Below are positions 8,663-15,811 of a stretch of DNA of 18,374 bases, piece by piece. The translations under genes and the position numbers were made by a program. The DNA is taken from NCBI GenBank assembly GCA_015233755.1, contig JADFXA010000015.1, positions 1-18,374 of the forward strand. The letters are read 5' to 3'. The notes under the pieces were generated by a model. The model did no database searches. It was not told the origin of the DNA and saw only the letters and a list, made by a program, of their open reading frames with translations. The DNA is from Desulfamplus sp. (lineage in GTDB: Bacteria > Desulfobacterota > Desulfobacteria > Desulfobacterales > Desulfobacteraceae). Position 1 is the stretch's first letter. The number at the start of each line of letters is the position of its first letter.

Positions 8663-8731
8663 TTTATTATACTTTTTTATCCATTGGGCTTGATATTGTT
8701 GTTATAATTAAAAAAAATTTACTTAAAAAAA

Positions 8732-8763
8732 ATCCCGCTGTGAAATATAGAACACAGCGGGAT
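8732..8763 (-). terminator. Intrinsic terminator of the grpE-dnaK operon
   Basis: Perfect 11-base arms (8732-8742 and 8753-8763; ATCCCGCTGTG on the plus strand) enclose a 10-base loop. On the minus strand the hairpin runs straight into seven T residues. It lies about 100 bases after the dnaK stop and separates the chaperone genes from the acyl-CoA synthetase. Confidence 0.9.
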
Positions 8764-8816
8764 AATATTGCAAGATAGTTTTATTTAGTAATTCTAATTT
8801 TAAAAACAATATAAAT

Positions 8817-8849
8817 AGAATTGACAACTTTTTAAAAGCTGTCAATTCT
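8817..8849 (-). repeat. Near-perfect stem-loop just after dnaK
   Basis: Positions 8817-8831 and 8835-8849 form a 15-pair stem with a 3-base loop; the single non-Watson-Crick position is a G-U pair in the minus-strand RNA. It begins about 10 bases after the dnaK stop. A short T-rich stretch follows but not at once, so it may stabilise the 3' end of the transcript or act as a first, weaker terminator ahead of the one at 8732-8763. Confidence 0.6.
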
Positions 8850-8859
8850 TTAGAAGTTA

Positions 8860-10767
8860 TTATTTTTTACCAACTTCTTCAAAATCAGCATCAACAACAT
8901 CATCATCTTTATTAGCAGATTTAGCACTACTTCCAGTACCACCAGCCTGAGTGCTATCCTGTGCTGCCTGTTGATACATTGCCTCTGCTAACTTATGAGA
9001 TGCTTGAGTTAGAGCCTCAATCTTCTTTTTGATTATCTCTGCATCATCCCCATCTTTTGCCCTTTTAAGCTCTGCAAGAGCATCTTGAATTTTATCTTTT
9101 GATGCAGAATCTACCTTATCACCATGCTCATTTAAAGTTTTTTCACACTGATTTATCAGAGACTCTGCTGAATTCTTGGCATCTACAAGTTCTCTTTTCT
9201 TTTTATCTTCATCAGCGTGAAGTTCAGCATCGCGAACCATTCTCTTAATCTCTTCATCAGAAAGGCCGCTTGCAGCGGTAATACGGATTGACTGCTCTTT
9301 TCCAGTAGCTTTATCTTTTGCAGATACATGAACAATGCCATTTGCATCAATGTCAAAAGTAACTTCAATTTGAGGCACGCCGCGAGGAGCTGGTGGAATA
9401 TCAGAAAGCTCAAATTGACCAAGTGTTTTGTTGCCAGCAGCCATCTCTCTTTCACCTTGAAGAACATGAATAGAAACAGCTGGTTGATTGTCAGCAGCAG
9501 TTGAAAATACCTGACTCTTCTTGGTTGGGATTGTGGTGTTTTTTTCAATTAATTTTGTCATAACTCCACCGAGAGTCTCAATACCAAGTGAAAGAGGTGT
9601 TACATCGAGAAGAAGAACATCATTTACATCACCTTGAAGAACTCCAGCCTGAATTGCTGCACCCATTGCAACAACCTCATCTGGATTAACGCCTTTGTGA
9701 GGTTTTTTGCCAAAGATCTTCTCAACTCTCTCTTGAACCGCCGGCATACGAGTCATACCACCAACAAGCACTACTTCATTAATTTCGCTTGCAGTTAAAC
9801 CAGCATCTTTAAGAGCTGTTTGACAAGGCTTTGTTAGGTTATCAAGAAGGTCTGAAACAAGAGATTCAAGTTTTGCTCTTGTAAGTTTGACGTTAAGATG
9901 TTTAGGACCACTTGCATCTGCTGTTATAAATGGTAGATTTACCTCAGTTTCCACAGCAGTAGAAAGCTCCATCTTTGCTTTTTCAGCAGCTTCTTTGAGT
10001 CTTTGTAGAGCCATTTTATCTTTTCTTACATCAATTCCTTGATCTTTTCTAAATTCGTCAGCAATGTAGTCAATTATTCTTAAATCGAAATCTTCACCAC
10101 CGAGATGAGTGTCACCATTCGTTGATTTTACCTCAAATACACCATCTCCAATCTCAAGAATAGATACATCAAAAGTTCCTCCACCAAGGTCAAATACAGC
10201 AATTTTTTCATCGCCTTTTTTATCAAGACCATAAGCAAGAGAGGCTGCTGTTGGCTCATTTATTATTCGTTTAACCTCAAGCCCTGCAATTTTCCCAGCA
10301 TCTTTTGTAGCTTGACGCTGACTATCATTAAAATAAGCTGGAACCGTAATAACAGCTTCTGTAACAGGCTCTCCTAAGTAATCTTCAGCAGTTTTCTTAA
10401 TGTTTGCTAAGATAAATGAAGATATTTCAGCAGGGCTGTGCTGCTTACCGCGGAGGTTTATGCGAGTATCACCATTAGATGCAGCTTCAATCTTAAATGG
10501 CAATACATTTATATCTCCTTGGACCTCTTTAGAGCTATACTTTCTTCCAATAAGTCTTTTGACACCAAAAACTGTATTCTCAGGGTTAGTGATAGCTTGA
10601 CGTTTTGCAATCTGACCAACTAATCTATCACCACCCTCAGTTAATGCTACAACAGAAGGTGTAGTGCGCCCACCTTCTGCATTTGTTATTACTTTTGGCT
10701 CACCACCTTCCATAACAGCCACACAAGAGTTTGTGGTTCCAAGATCAATCCCTATTATCTTACCCAT
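8860..10767 (-). CDS. dnaK: Chaperone protein DnaK (Hsp70)
   Basis: A full-length 635-residue Hsp70. The ATPase domain (about 1-383) carries GIDLGTTNSC (6-15), catalytic K70, DLGGGTFD (193-200, with T198) and LVGGMTR (334-340). The linker DVLLLDVTP (383-391) leads to the beta substrate-binding domain (about 392-507), the helical lid (508-600) and the acidic tail ending DDDVVDADFEEV typical of bacterial DnaK. It refolds and protects proteins in the cytoplasm with GrpE and DnaJ. ATG 10767 has GGAGG seven bases upstream. It lies 110 bases after grpE on the same strand. dnaJ is not in the window; what follows is a terminator. Confidence 0.99.
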   Translation of the reverse strand: MGKIIGIDLGTTNSCVAVMEGGEPKVITNAEGGRTTPSVVALTEGGDRLVGQIAKRQAITNPENTVFGVKRLIGRKYSSKEVQGDINVLPFKIEAASNGDTRINLRGKQHSPAEISSFILANIKKTAEDYLGEPVTEAVITVPAYFNDSQRQATKDAGKIAGLEVKRIINEPTAASLAYGLDKKGDEKIAVFDLGGGTFDVSILEIGDGVFEVKSTNGDTHLGGEDFDLRIIDYIADEFRKDQGIDVRKDKMALQRLKEAAEKAKMELSTAVETEVNLPFITADASGPKHLNVKLTRAKLESLVSDLLDNLTKPCQTALKDAGLTASEINEVVLVGGMTRMPAVQERVEKIFGKKPHKGVNPDEVVAMGAAIQAGVLQGDVNDVLLLDVTPLSLGIETLGGVMTKLIEKNTTIPTKKSQVFSTAADNQPAVSIHVLQGEREMAAGNKTLGQFELSDIPPAPRGVPQIEVTFDIDANGIVHVSAKDKATGKEQSIRITAASGLSDEEIKRMVRDAELHADEDKKKRELVDAKNSAESLINQCEKTLNEHGDKVDSASKDKIQDALAELKRAKDGDDAEIIKKKIEALTQASHKLAEAMYQQAAQDSTQAGGTGSSAKSANKDDDVVDADFEEVGKK

Positions 10768-10877
10768 TTTATTTTCCTCCAGTATATTTTATAAGTTTAT
10801 TCTTATTTAATTTTTTTATATGTTTTTAATAACTATTGAGATTTTTTAAATAACCATTTGAAATATCTAACAATCAT

Positions 10878-11555
10878 TCACTCTTTATCTACTGCTGTAT
10901 TGTTAGTTGTAGCACTCTTTGAAACAACAACCATTGATGGTCTTAAAAGCCTTTCGTGCAAAATATATCCTTTTTGAAGTTCCGCAATCACCATATTGTC
11001 AGGGTATTGTTCAGATTCTTGATGGCTTACTGCCTGATGAAACGCTGGGTCAAAAGGTTTACCTTGAGCATCAACAGGTCTTACATTAAATGCCTCAAAA
11101 AGTTTTATAATATCTTTATAGGTCATCTCTACACCTTGAATAACAGCACTATTTTGTGAAGATGCAGATGATAATGCACGCTCTAAATTATCTACAACAG
11201 TTAAGAGCTGCTTAAATACAGATTCATTGGCAAATTTTCTGAAATCTGCTATTTCGCGTGAAGAGCGTTTTTTGTAGTTATCAAACTCTGCTGAAACCCT
11301 TAGAACACGATCTTTTTCTGCTGCAAGAGCTGCTTGCAACTGTTCAACCGTAGGTGCGCTTTCTTTAAACGTATTATTATCAGCAGATTGGTTATCACCT
11401 GATAATTCAGATTCTTCAAAGGATTGTGCAGATGGAATATCTTCTGAATTAATAGAGGTATCTTGAATGGTATCTGCTGTATTTGGTGGGACATCGTTGC
11501 TCGTTAATATCTCTTGAGATTCTTTTTGTTCCATAGTTCTATTTTTCTTAGCCAA
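10878..11555 (-). CDS. grpE: Nucleotide exchange factor GrpE
   Basis: About 225 residues from the preferred start. An acidic, Ser/Asn-rich N-terminal tail (about 9-65) is followed by a long coiled-coil helix (about 70-125, with EFDNYKKRSSRE) and the C-terminal beta domain holding the GrpE signature (GYILHERLLRPSMVVVSK). GrpE is the ADP-release factor and thermosensor for DnaK, the next gene. The start is uncertain: I chose TTG 11555 because GGGAGAG sits just upstream; ATG 11534 (seven codons in) has a weaker site, and ATG 11612 has none. The unusually long N-terminal tail is probably disordered. Confidence 0.95.
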   Translation of the reverse strand: MAKKNRTMEQKESQEILTSNDVPPNTADTIQDTSINSEDIPSAQSFEESELSGDNQSADNNTFKESAPTVEQLQAALAAEKDRVLRVSAEFDNYKKRSSREIADFRKFANESVFKQLLTVVDNLERALSSASSQNSAVIQGVEMTYKDIIKLFEAFNVRPVDAQGKPFDPAFHQAVSHQESEQYPDNMVIAELQKGYILHERLLRPSMVVVSKSATTNNTAVDKE

Positions 11556-11631
11556 TTGTCTCTCCCAAGTCCAATATGTTCTATAACTATTTAAAATTTT
11601 GTAAAAAACCATAGTATAAATTTTGGAGAGA

Positions 11632-11659
11632 AAATAAGACCATTTAGTGCCATGTCAAG
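11632..11659 (-). promoter_or_regulatory. Possible heat-shock (sigma32-like) promoter of grpE-dnaK
   Basis: On the minus strand CTTGACA (11659-11653) is followed after 13 bases by TCTTATTT (11639-11632). The first box fits both sigma32 (CTTGAAA) and sigma70 -35 elements; the second is only a partial match to the sigma32 box CCCCATNT. It lies about 77 bases before the preferred grpE start. No CIRCE/HrcA inverted repeat was found. Confidence 0.4.
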
Positions 11660-11761
11660 AACAAAAAAGGGTTGAACATAGGAGAAATGTTAGTAGGAAT
11701 GCTATAAATTTAAGGTGGGATAACTTAAAAGAGCAATAAAGAAGGTTAGTTGTTTAAAAAA

Positions 11762-11933
11762 GAACCGGCTGCCTGAACAACGCCTCAGAATATTACAAAA
11801 TCGGGATCGATCCGCGACACAGATGGTATCACTTATCGCTGCTTCCTTCCGGACCTGACGAGGTTCATGACCTTCTGTTACACGGCGACCGATTAGAATA
11901 CCCATAAGGAGTATCTGAACAGAACAGCCGGAG
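11762..11933 (-). ncRNA. ffs: Signal recognition particle RNA (4.5S-type)
   Basis: The minus strand holds the near-universal SRP domain IV hairpin, with CAGGTCCGGAAGGAAGCA and its GGAA tetraloop (within 11838-11859). Flanking halves pair as a long rod: CCGGCTG (11931-11925) with CAGCCGG (11771-11765), AATCGG with CCGATT, and ACAGA with TCTGT. The closing helix is followed by TTCTTTTTT (11764-11756), which suits termination. The promoter position fits a 5' end near 11933. This RNA binds Ffh and targets nascent membrane and secreted proteins to the membrane. At about 170 nt it is longer than the 114-nt E. coli 4.5S RNA and carries an extra small hairpin near its 5' end (ATACTC pairing with GGGTAT). 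An 89-codon frame across it is not a gene. Confidence 0.93.
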
Positions 11934-11938
11934 ATTGC

Positions 11939-11967
11939 TCTATACTTTAACCATAGTTGGTTTTCAA
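11939..11967 (-). promoter_or_regulatory. Sigma70-type promoter of the SRP RNA
   Basis: TTGAAA (11967-11962), a 17-base spacer and TATAGA (11944-11939) on the minus strand place the start of transcription near 11932-11934, matching the beginning of the paired CCGGCTG arm. Confidence 0.7.
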
Positions 11968-11990
11968 GCAAAATTTTAATTATAATTTCC

Positions 11991-12019
11991 TTGACTCTAA
12001 TATTTGTTTATTATATCTC
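11991..12019 (+). promoter_or_regulatory. Possible promoter of the cbiMQO operon
   Basis: TTGACT (11991-11996) is followed by TATATC after 15 bases or TATCTC after 17. It is back to back with the SRP RNA promoter, 24 bases away. If used, it gives cbiM a leader of about 190 nt. The -10 match is modest. Confidence 0.35.
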
Positions 12020-12099
12020 GTTAAAAGTTAATAGAGGCAAGAAGCCTTTTGATTCTTAGTAAGTAAATAAAAGCATTAATATATCTTAAAAAAATAGAC

Positions 12100-12150
12100 A
12101 AAACCACGAAGGTTTGCGTATTAATTTTACGCTGCTTTGCGTGGTTTTTT
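12100..12150 (+). terminator. Terminator-like hairpin in the leader of cbiM
   Basis: AAAACCACG (12100-12108) pairs with CGTGGTTTT (12140-12148), and inside it GCGTA (12116-12120) pairs with TACGC (12128-12132). On the plus strand it runs into TTTTTT (12145-12150), like an intrinsic terminator. No plus-strand gene lies upstream, so it either attenuates the cbiMQO leader or ends a small RNA; the AT-rich flanks would also let it act in the other direction. No cobalamin-riboswitch B12 box was found. The rest of the stretch from 12020 to 12214 holds only a small hairpin near 12033-12049 and the AAGGAG ribosome-binding site at 12201-12206. Confidence 0.6.
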
Positions 12151-12214
12151 GTTTAGGTAATCTAATAAGTTATCATTTACAACCTCTCAATCCATAATAT
12201 AAGGAGTAACAGTT

Positions 12215-13315
12215 ATGCACATGGCAGATGCTTTAATCTCACCAGCAGTTGGATGTACAATGTGGTCAGTAACAGCTAGTTTAATTGCATATTGTTCAAA
12301 AAAGGTTAAAAATGGAATGGAAGATCAAAAAATACCACTAATGGGAGTTCTAGGTGCATTTATATTTGCAGCACAGATGATAAACTTTACCATACCAATT
12401 ACAGGATCAAGCGGACATCTTGGTGGAGGAATGATTCTTTCAATTTTGCTTGGTCCGCATATTGCATTTTTGACTATGGCATCTGTATTAACTGTTCAAT
12501 CACTATTTTTTGCAGATGGAGGGTTACTTGCCCTTGGATGCAATATTTTCAATTTAGGATTTTTCCCATGTTTCATAGCCTACCCACTGATTTATAAAAG
12601 TATTGTCAGTAGATTTAATACTCAACCATATACAGAGCGAAAACATCAGAAAAAAGATAGATATATTTTAATAGGGTCTTTGATTGCCTCTATTGTAGGA
12701 TTGCAAATGGGTTCTTTTGCTGTTGTTCTTGAAACTCTATTCTCAAAAATATCTGAACTGCCATTTGGAACATTTATGTTAATGATGCAACCAATTCACT
12801 TAGCAATTGGTGTTGTAGAGGGTTTAACTACAGGGGCAGTTGTACTTTTTATCTGGAAAGCCAGACCTGAGATTTTAGATTCAGCGTTATCAACCTCTCC
12901 TTTATCAAGCTCTAATTCTGCACCCTTATCAATTAACAAAGTACTTATTGGAGTTGTTGTTGCTACTATATTAACTGGAGGAATTTTAAGTTGGTTTGCA
13001 TCATCAAATCCTGATGGACTTGAATGGGCTATGTTTAAAACATCAGGTGTTGAAGAGTTAAAAAGTCAAGAGACTATCCACACATCTCTATCCGAAATTC
13101 AGGAAAAGACAGCTTTCTTACCAGATTATGGTTTCAAATCTAATGAATTAAGTGAATATAATAAATCAAGTGAAGTTCCAAACCTTGTTGACTCTGGCGT
13201 GGTTGATACTGGAGCATCTGTTTCAGGTATTGTTGGTGGCACTCTTACACTAATATTTACCGTTATGATTGGGTTTGTCTTAAAACGTAGAAAATCAGAA
13301 ATCACAATATCCTAA
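12215..13315 (+). CDS. cbiM: ECF cobalt/nickel transporter substrate-binding component CbiM/NikM with C-terminal PDGLE (CbiN-like) domain
   Basis: A 366-residue inner-membrane protein. The N-terminus MHMADALISP is that of CbiM/NikM; in NikM structures the metal is held by the amino group of Met1, by His2 and by a later His, here probably H68 in SSGHLGGG. Hydrophobic helices fill about 11-215. A second part has a membrane helix (about 241-262), the PDGLE motif (266-270), an extracytoplasmic loop (271-333) and a last helix (334-357), the layout of CbiN/NikN. So the M and N parts appear fused and no separate cbiN is needed. Cobalt or nickel cannot be told apart with certainty. Strong AAGGAG eight bases upstream of the ATG. 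First gene of a cbiM-cbiQ-cbiO operon. Confidence 0.93.
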   Translation: MHMADALISPAVGCTMWSVTASLIAYCSKKVKNGMEDQKIPLMGVLGAFIFAAQMINFTIPITGSSGHLGGGMILSILLGPHIAFLTMASVLTVQSLFFADGGLLALGCNIFNLGFFPCFIAYPLIYKSIVSRFNTQPYTERKHQKKDRYILIGSLIASIVGLQMGSFAVVLETLFSKISELPFGTFMLMMQPIHLAIGVVEGLTTGAVVLFIWKARPEILDSALSTSPLSSSNSAPLSINKVLIGVVVATILTGGILSWFASSNPDGLEWAMFKTSGVEELKSQETIHTSLSEIQEKTAFLPDYGFKSNELSEYNKSSEVPNLVDSGVVDTGASVSGIVGGTLTLIFTVMIGFVLKRRKSEITIS

Positions 13316-13337
13316 ATTTTAAATCAATATTATAAAT

Positions 13338-14204
13338 ATGGGAAATCTTCAAAATAACCTTTTTGATATATTTTATATGGACACCCTTGCATGTAGCAAG
13401 ACTTGGATACACTCTCTCGATCCAAGGGCAAAAGTTCTTACTACCTTACTATTTGTTGGGATAGTTGTATCGCTTGGCAAATATGAGATATCTATATTAA
13501 TTCCTTTCCTGTTATATCCTGTTATGATGATTACTTGGGCAAATCTTCCAGTAATCTATCTTATTAAAAAAATTATTATACTCATGCCATTTGCATTTTT
13601 TATTGGAATATTCAACCCTTTGATAGATAAGGATATTATTTTAAAGATTAATTTAGTTGATATTACAAATTTTATCACAATTATGGGCTTTCAAAATAGC
13701 ACAGGAATTATTGAGATAAGTGGTGGATGGTTATCATTTTTCTCAATAATGATACGTTTCAGCCTAACAGTTAGTGCTGCCTTAATACTTATATGCACAA
13801 CTGGCTTTGATTCAGTCTGTCTCGCACTCCAAAAATTTAGAGTGCCAAGCCCATTTATTGTCCAACTCATGTTTTTATACAGATATATGTTTGTATTAAT
13901 TGACGAAGCATCAAGAATGGCAAGGGCAAGATCATTACGAACATTTGATTCTGACAGTAAAATGAAATTCAGCTTATTTGTTCCAATGATAGGGCAGTTG
14001 TTGCTACGGACTTTAGATCGCGCACAGAGAATCCATCTTGCGATGTGTTGTCGTGGATTTGACGGACATATTCAGATGTTTAGAAAAATGAATTTTGGCG
14101 TGTCAGAAGTGTTATTTATTCTTGGCTGGAGTTCTGTTTTTATAATTTGTAGACTATACAATATCCCTTTCAATCTTGGCATATTTATCTCTAAATTGTA
14201 TTGA
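13338..14204 (+). CDS. cbiQ: ECF cobalt/nickel transporter transmembrane component CbiQ
   Basis: A 288-residue integral membrane protein with about five or six helices. Two coupling-helix motifs that contact the ATPase are clear: ASRMARARSLRTF (about 191-203) and RAQRIHLAMCCRGFDG (about 228-243). It is the T component linking CbiM to CbiO in an energy-coupling-factor importer. ATG 13338 lies 22 bases after cbiM; no clear ribosome-binding site is visible there or at the next ATG (codon 14), so translation may depend on the upstream gene. The loop around 95-125 between helices is longer and more polar than usual. Confidence 0.93.
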   Translation: MGNLQNNLFDIFYMDTLACSKTWIHSLDPRAKVLTTLLFVGIVVSLGKYEISILIPFLLYPVMMITWANLPVIYLIKKIIILMPFAFFIGIFNPLIDKDIILKINLVDITNFITIMGFQNSTGIIEISGGWLSFFSIMIRFSLTVSAALILICTTGFDSVCLALQKFRVPSPFIVQLMFLYRYMFVLIDEASRMARARSLRTFDSDSKMKFSLFVPMIGQLLLRTLDRAQRIHLAMCCRGFDGHIQMFRKMNFGVSEVLFILGWSSVFIICRLYNIPFNLGIFISKLY

Positions 14205-14233
14205 AATAGTGTTTTAAAGGATTTTCTTTTTTT

Positions 14234-14971
14234 ATGAGTCATCATATCGTGCAAGCTGATAATCTACATTACACCTATCCAGATGGAACTGTTGGATTAG
14301 ATGATATTAATTTTAAAATTCATCACGGCGAATCTGTGGCTTTAGTAGGTTCAAATGGTGCTGGAAAATCAACTCTTCTTTTACATCTTATTGGTTGTTT
14401 AACACCAACAAAAGGATATATTAGGATCGGAGATTATCCTTTGAATAAAAAAAACCTTAAAGCTGTTCGCCGCTCAACTGGCATGGTATTTCAAGATCCA
14501 GATGATCAACTTTTCATGCCAACAGTGTTTGACGATGTTGCATTTGGACTAATAAACTTTGGAGTTCCTGAAGCAGAAATTGAAAACCAAGTTATGAAAG
14601 CACTTGAAATTGTAGGTGTGTCTCATTTAGCACAACGATCTCCACACAAACTATCGGGTGGAGAAAAACGAGCAGTTGCTATTGCCACTGTAATTGCAAC
14701 TATGCCAGATATTATTATAATGGACGAACCATCATCTAATCTTGATCCAGCTTCTCGAAGACGCCTAATTAACCTTCTTAAAACTTTTACACATACCAAA
14801 ATCATTGCAACACACGATCTTGATATGGCTCTTGAGATTTGTGAACGCACAATTGTCATCAACAAAGGTAGCATTATTGCTGATGGTAGCACAAAGGAGC
14901 TATTTAATAATGAAAAACTTCTTGCAATGAGCGGTCTTGAGAAGCCATTGACAATGCAAGGATTAAGGTAA
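14234..14971 (+). CDS. cbiO: ECF cobalt/nickel transporter ATPase CbiO
   Basis: A 245-residue ABC ATPase with every motif intact: Walker A GSNGAGKST (39-47), Q-loop Q87 in VFQDPDDQLF, signature LSGGE (140-144), Walker B IIIMDEP with D164/E165, and the switch histidine H194. The QDPDDQLF form of the Q loop is typical of ECF-family ATPases such as CbiO. It powers metal uptake with CbiM and CbiQ. It starts 29 bases after cbiQ; AAAGGA lies about 12 bases upstream, a rather long spacing. Last gene of the operon. Confidence 0.95.
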   Translation: MSHHIVQADNLHYTYPDGTVGLDDINFKIHHGESVALVGSNGAGKSTLLLHLIGCLTPTKGYIRIGDYPLNKKNLKAVRRSTGMVFQDPDDQLFMPTVFDDVAFGLINFGVPEAEIENQVMKALEIVGVSHLAQRSPHKLSGGEKRAVAIATVIATMPDIIIMDEPSSNLDPASRRRLINLLKTFTHTKIIATHDLDMALEICERTIVINKGSIIADGSTKELFNNEKLLAMSGLEKPLTMQGLR

Positions 14972-14994
14972 AGTCTATTTCTACTTTATGAAAA

Positions 14995-15024
14995 AAGGCT
15001 ATACAAGACAGTTTTAATAGCTTT
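14995..15024. terminator. Possible bidirectional terminator between cbiO and pilZ-type gene
   Basis: AAGGCTAT (14995-15002) pairs with ATAGCTTT (15017-15024) with one G-T position and a 14-base loop, in the 62-base gap between converging genes. A-rich and T-rich flanks on both sides are compatible with weak termination in either direction. Confidence 0.35.
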
Positions 15025-15033
15025 ATTCACATT

Positions 15034-15660
15034 TTATTTAATATTTAAAGCTTCTTCAATAGCGGCATAATAAAAAGGAGAAATATTATGAAATTGCACA
15101 GCTATTCCTTCAGGTTGAACTCTTACAACCTTTCCAGTTAGCTTAAACGGTCTTCCCTCTTCCATAATTTTAAATACCATAGTTACTTTCTGATTTTTTA
15201 CAAGTTTATTGTATTTTTGTGTTTCAATAAAAAGCCCGCCCGGCCCTATATCTCTTGTGTTTTCCTTGTATAGTTTATCTGCACTTGTTGTAAAGTCTAC
15301 AGGAATAGATATTTTTTTTCGTTTATATGCTCTCCAATCAACTATATTTATATCAGATACAAAACTATCCTCCATTTCCACTATCGGATTATATGAGCCT
15401 GACAAAGCCTCTGTAGAAGATATCTCTTCATACTTGAAAGCATCTGATTTGTAAGGATAATTTTGACCTTTAGATTTATGGTTCTGTGAGTTTTGTGCAT
15501 ACATTGATTGAGACTCTATATTATCAAATTTAAGAAAATCATCATGGTTTTCCGAGGTTTCAACCTCATCTTGTAATTTAGAGTCTGGTACCATTTTAAA
15601 TGAGAGTTTTTTCTTTTTATAACTTGCTATTATTTTATTTAATAGATTTTCAATTGTCAT
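15034..15660 (-). CDS. PilZ domain protein (putative c-di-GMP receptor)
   Basis: A 208-residue cytoplasmic protein. The first 105 residues are hydrophilic and low in complexity, probably disordered. A PilZ domain follows (about 108-205), with the arginine motif RAYKR (R110 to R114) and DIGPGG (137-142), then GLFIET and GKVVRVQPEGIAVQF. PilZ domains bind c-di-GMP through RxxxR and (D/N)xSxxG; here the serine is glycine, a variant I believe also occurs in other PilZ proteins, so binding is likely but not proven. ATG 15660 has AAGGA about 10 bases upstream. It lies 151 bases after the CoA-transferase gene on the same strand. There is no output domain besides PilZ, so it probably acts by protein contact. 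Confidence 0.88.
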   Translation of the reverse strand: MTIENLLNKIIASYKKKKLSFKMVPDSKLQDEVETSENHDDFLKFDNIESQSMYAQNSQNHKSKGQNYPYKSDAFKYEEISSTEALSGSYNPIVEMEDSFVSDINIVDWRAYKRKKISIPVDFTTSADKLYKENTRDIGPGGLFIETQKYNKLVKNQKVTMVFKIMEEGRPFKLTGKVVRVQPEGIAVQFHNISPFYYAAIEEALNIK

Positions 15661-15751
15661 TTTATTGTTATCCTTACCTCTATCTTTATAGACATTTTTA
15701 TTAAAATAGATTTCTTACAAAACTTCAATTGCTCTCTTGAGTTTACTGGAT

Positions 15752-15804
15752 AACAAATGGTTTTAGCAGGAGAACAAATATACCCACCCCATTTGTTTAC
15801 TCCT
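15752..15804 (-). other. Competing hairpins after the CoA-transferase gene
   Basis: Three segments can form alternative stems. Plus-strand AGGAGAACAAAT (15768-15779) pairs with ATTTGTTTACTCCT (15791-15804), six plus five pairs with a small internal loop. Alternatively AACAAATGG (15752-15760) pairs perfectly with CCATTTGTT (15789-15797). Both use the same 15791-15797 strand, so they exclude each other. There is no T-run, so this is not a standard terminator. Confidence 0.4.
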
Positions 15805-15811
15805 ATTTATA

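Noticed and set aside
8663..8700. Leaderless transcript of the acyl-CoA synthetase from TATAAT just before its ATG
   Set aside because: TATAAT ends only three bases before the ATG, so transcription would begin at or after the start codon; no -35 match.
11702..11971. 89-codon open frame on the minus strand
   Set aside because: It covers the SRP RNA, its promoter and terminator; the protein has no recognisable family features.
10768..12000. CIRCE element for HrcA control of grpE-dnaK
   Set aside because: No TTAGCACTC/GAGTGCTAA repeat; a GTAGCACTC near 10912 is within grpE coding sequence and lacks the partner.
12015..12214. Cobalamin riboswitch before cbiM
   Set aside because: No B12 box (such as GCCACT) or other conserved cobalamin-element core could be found in the leader.
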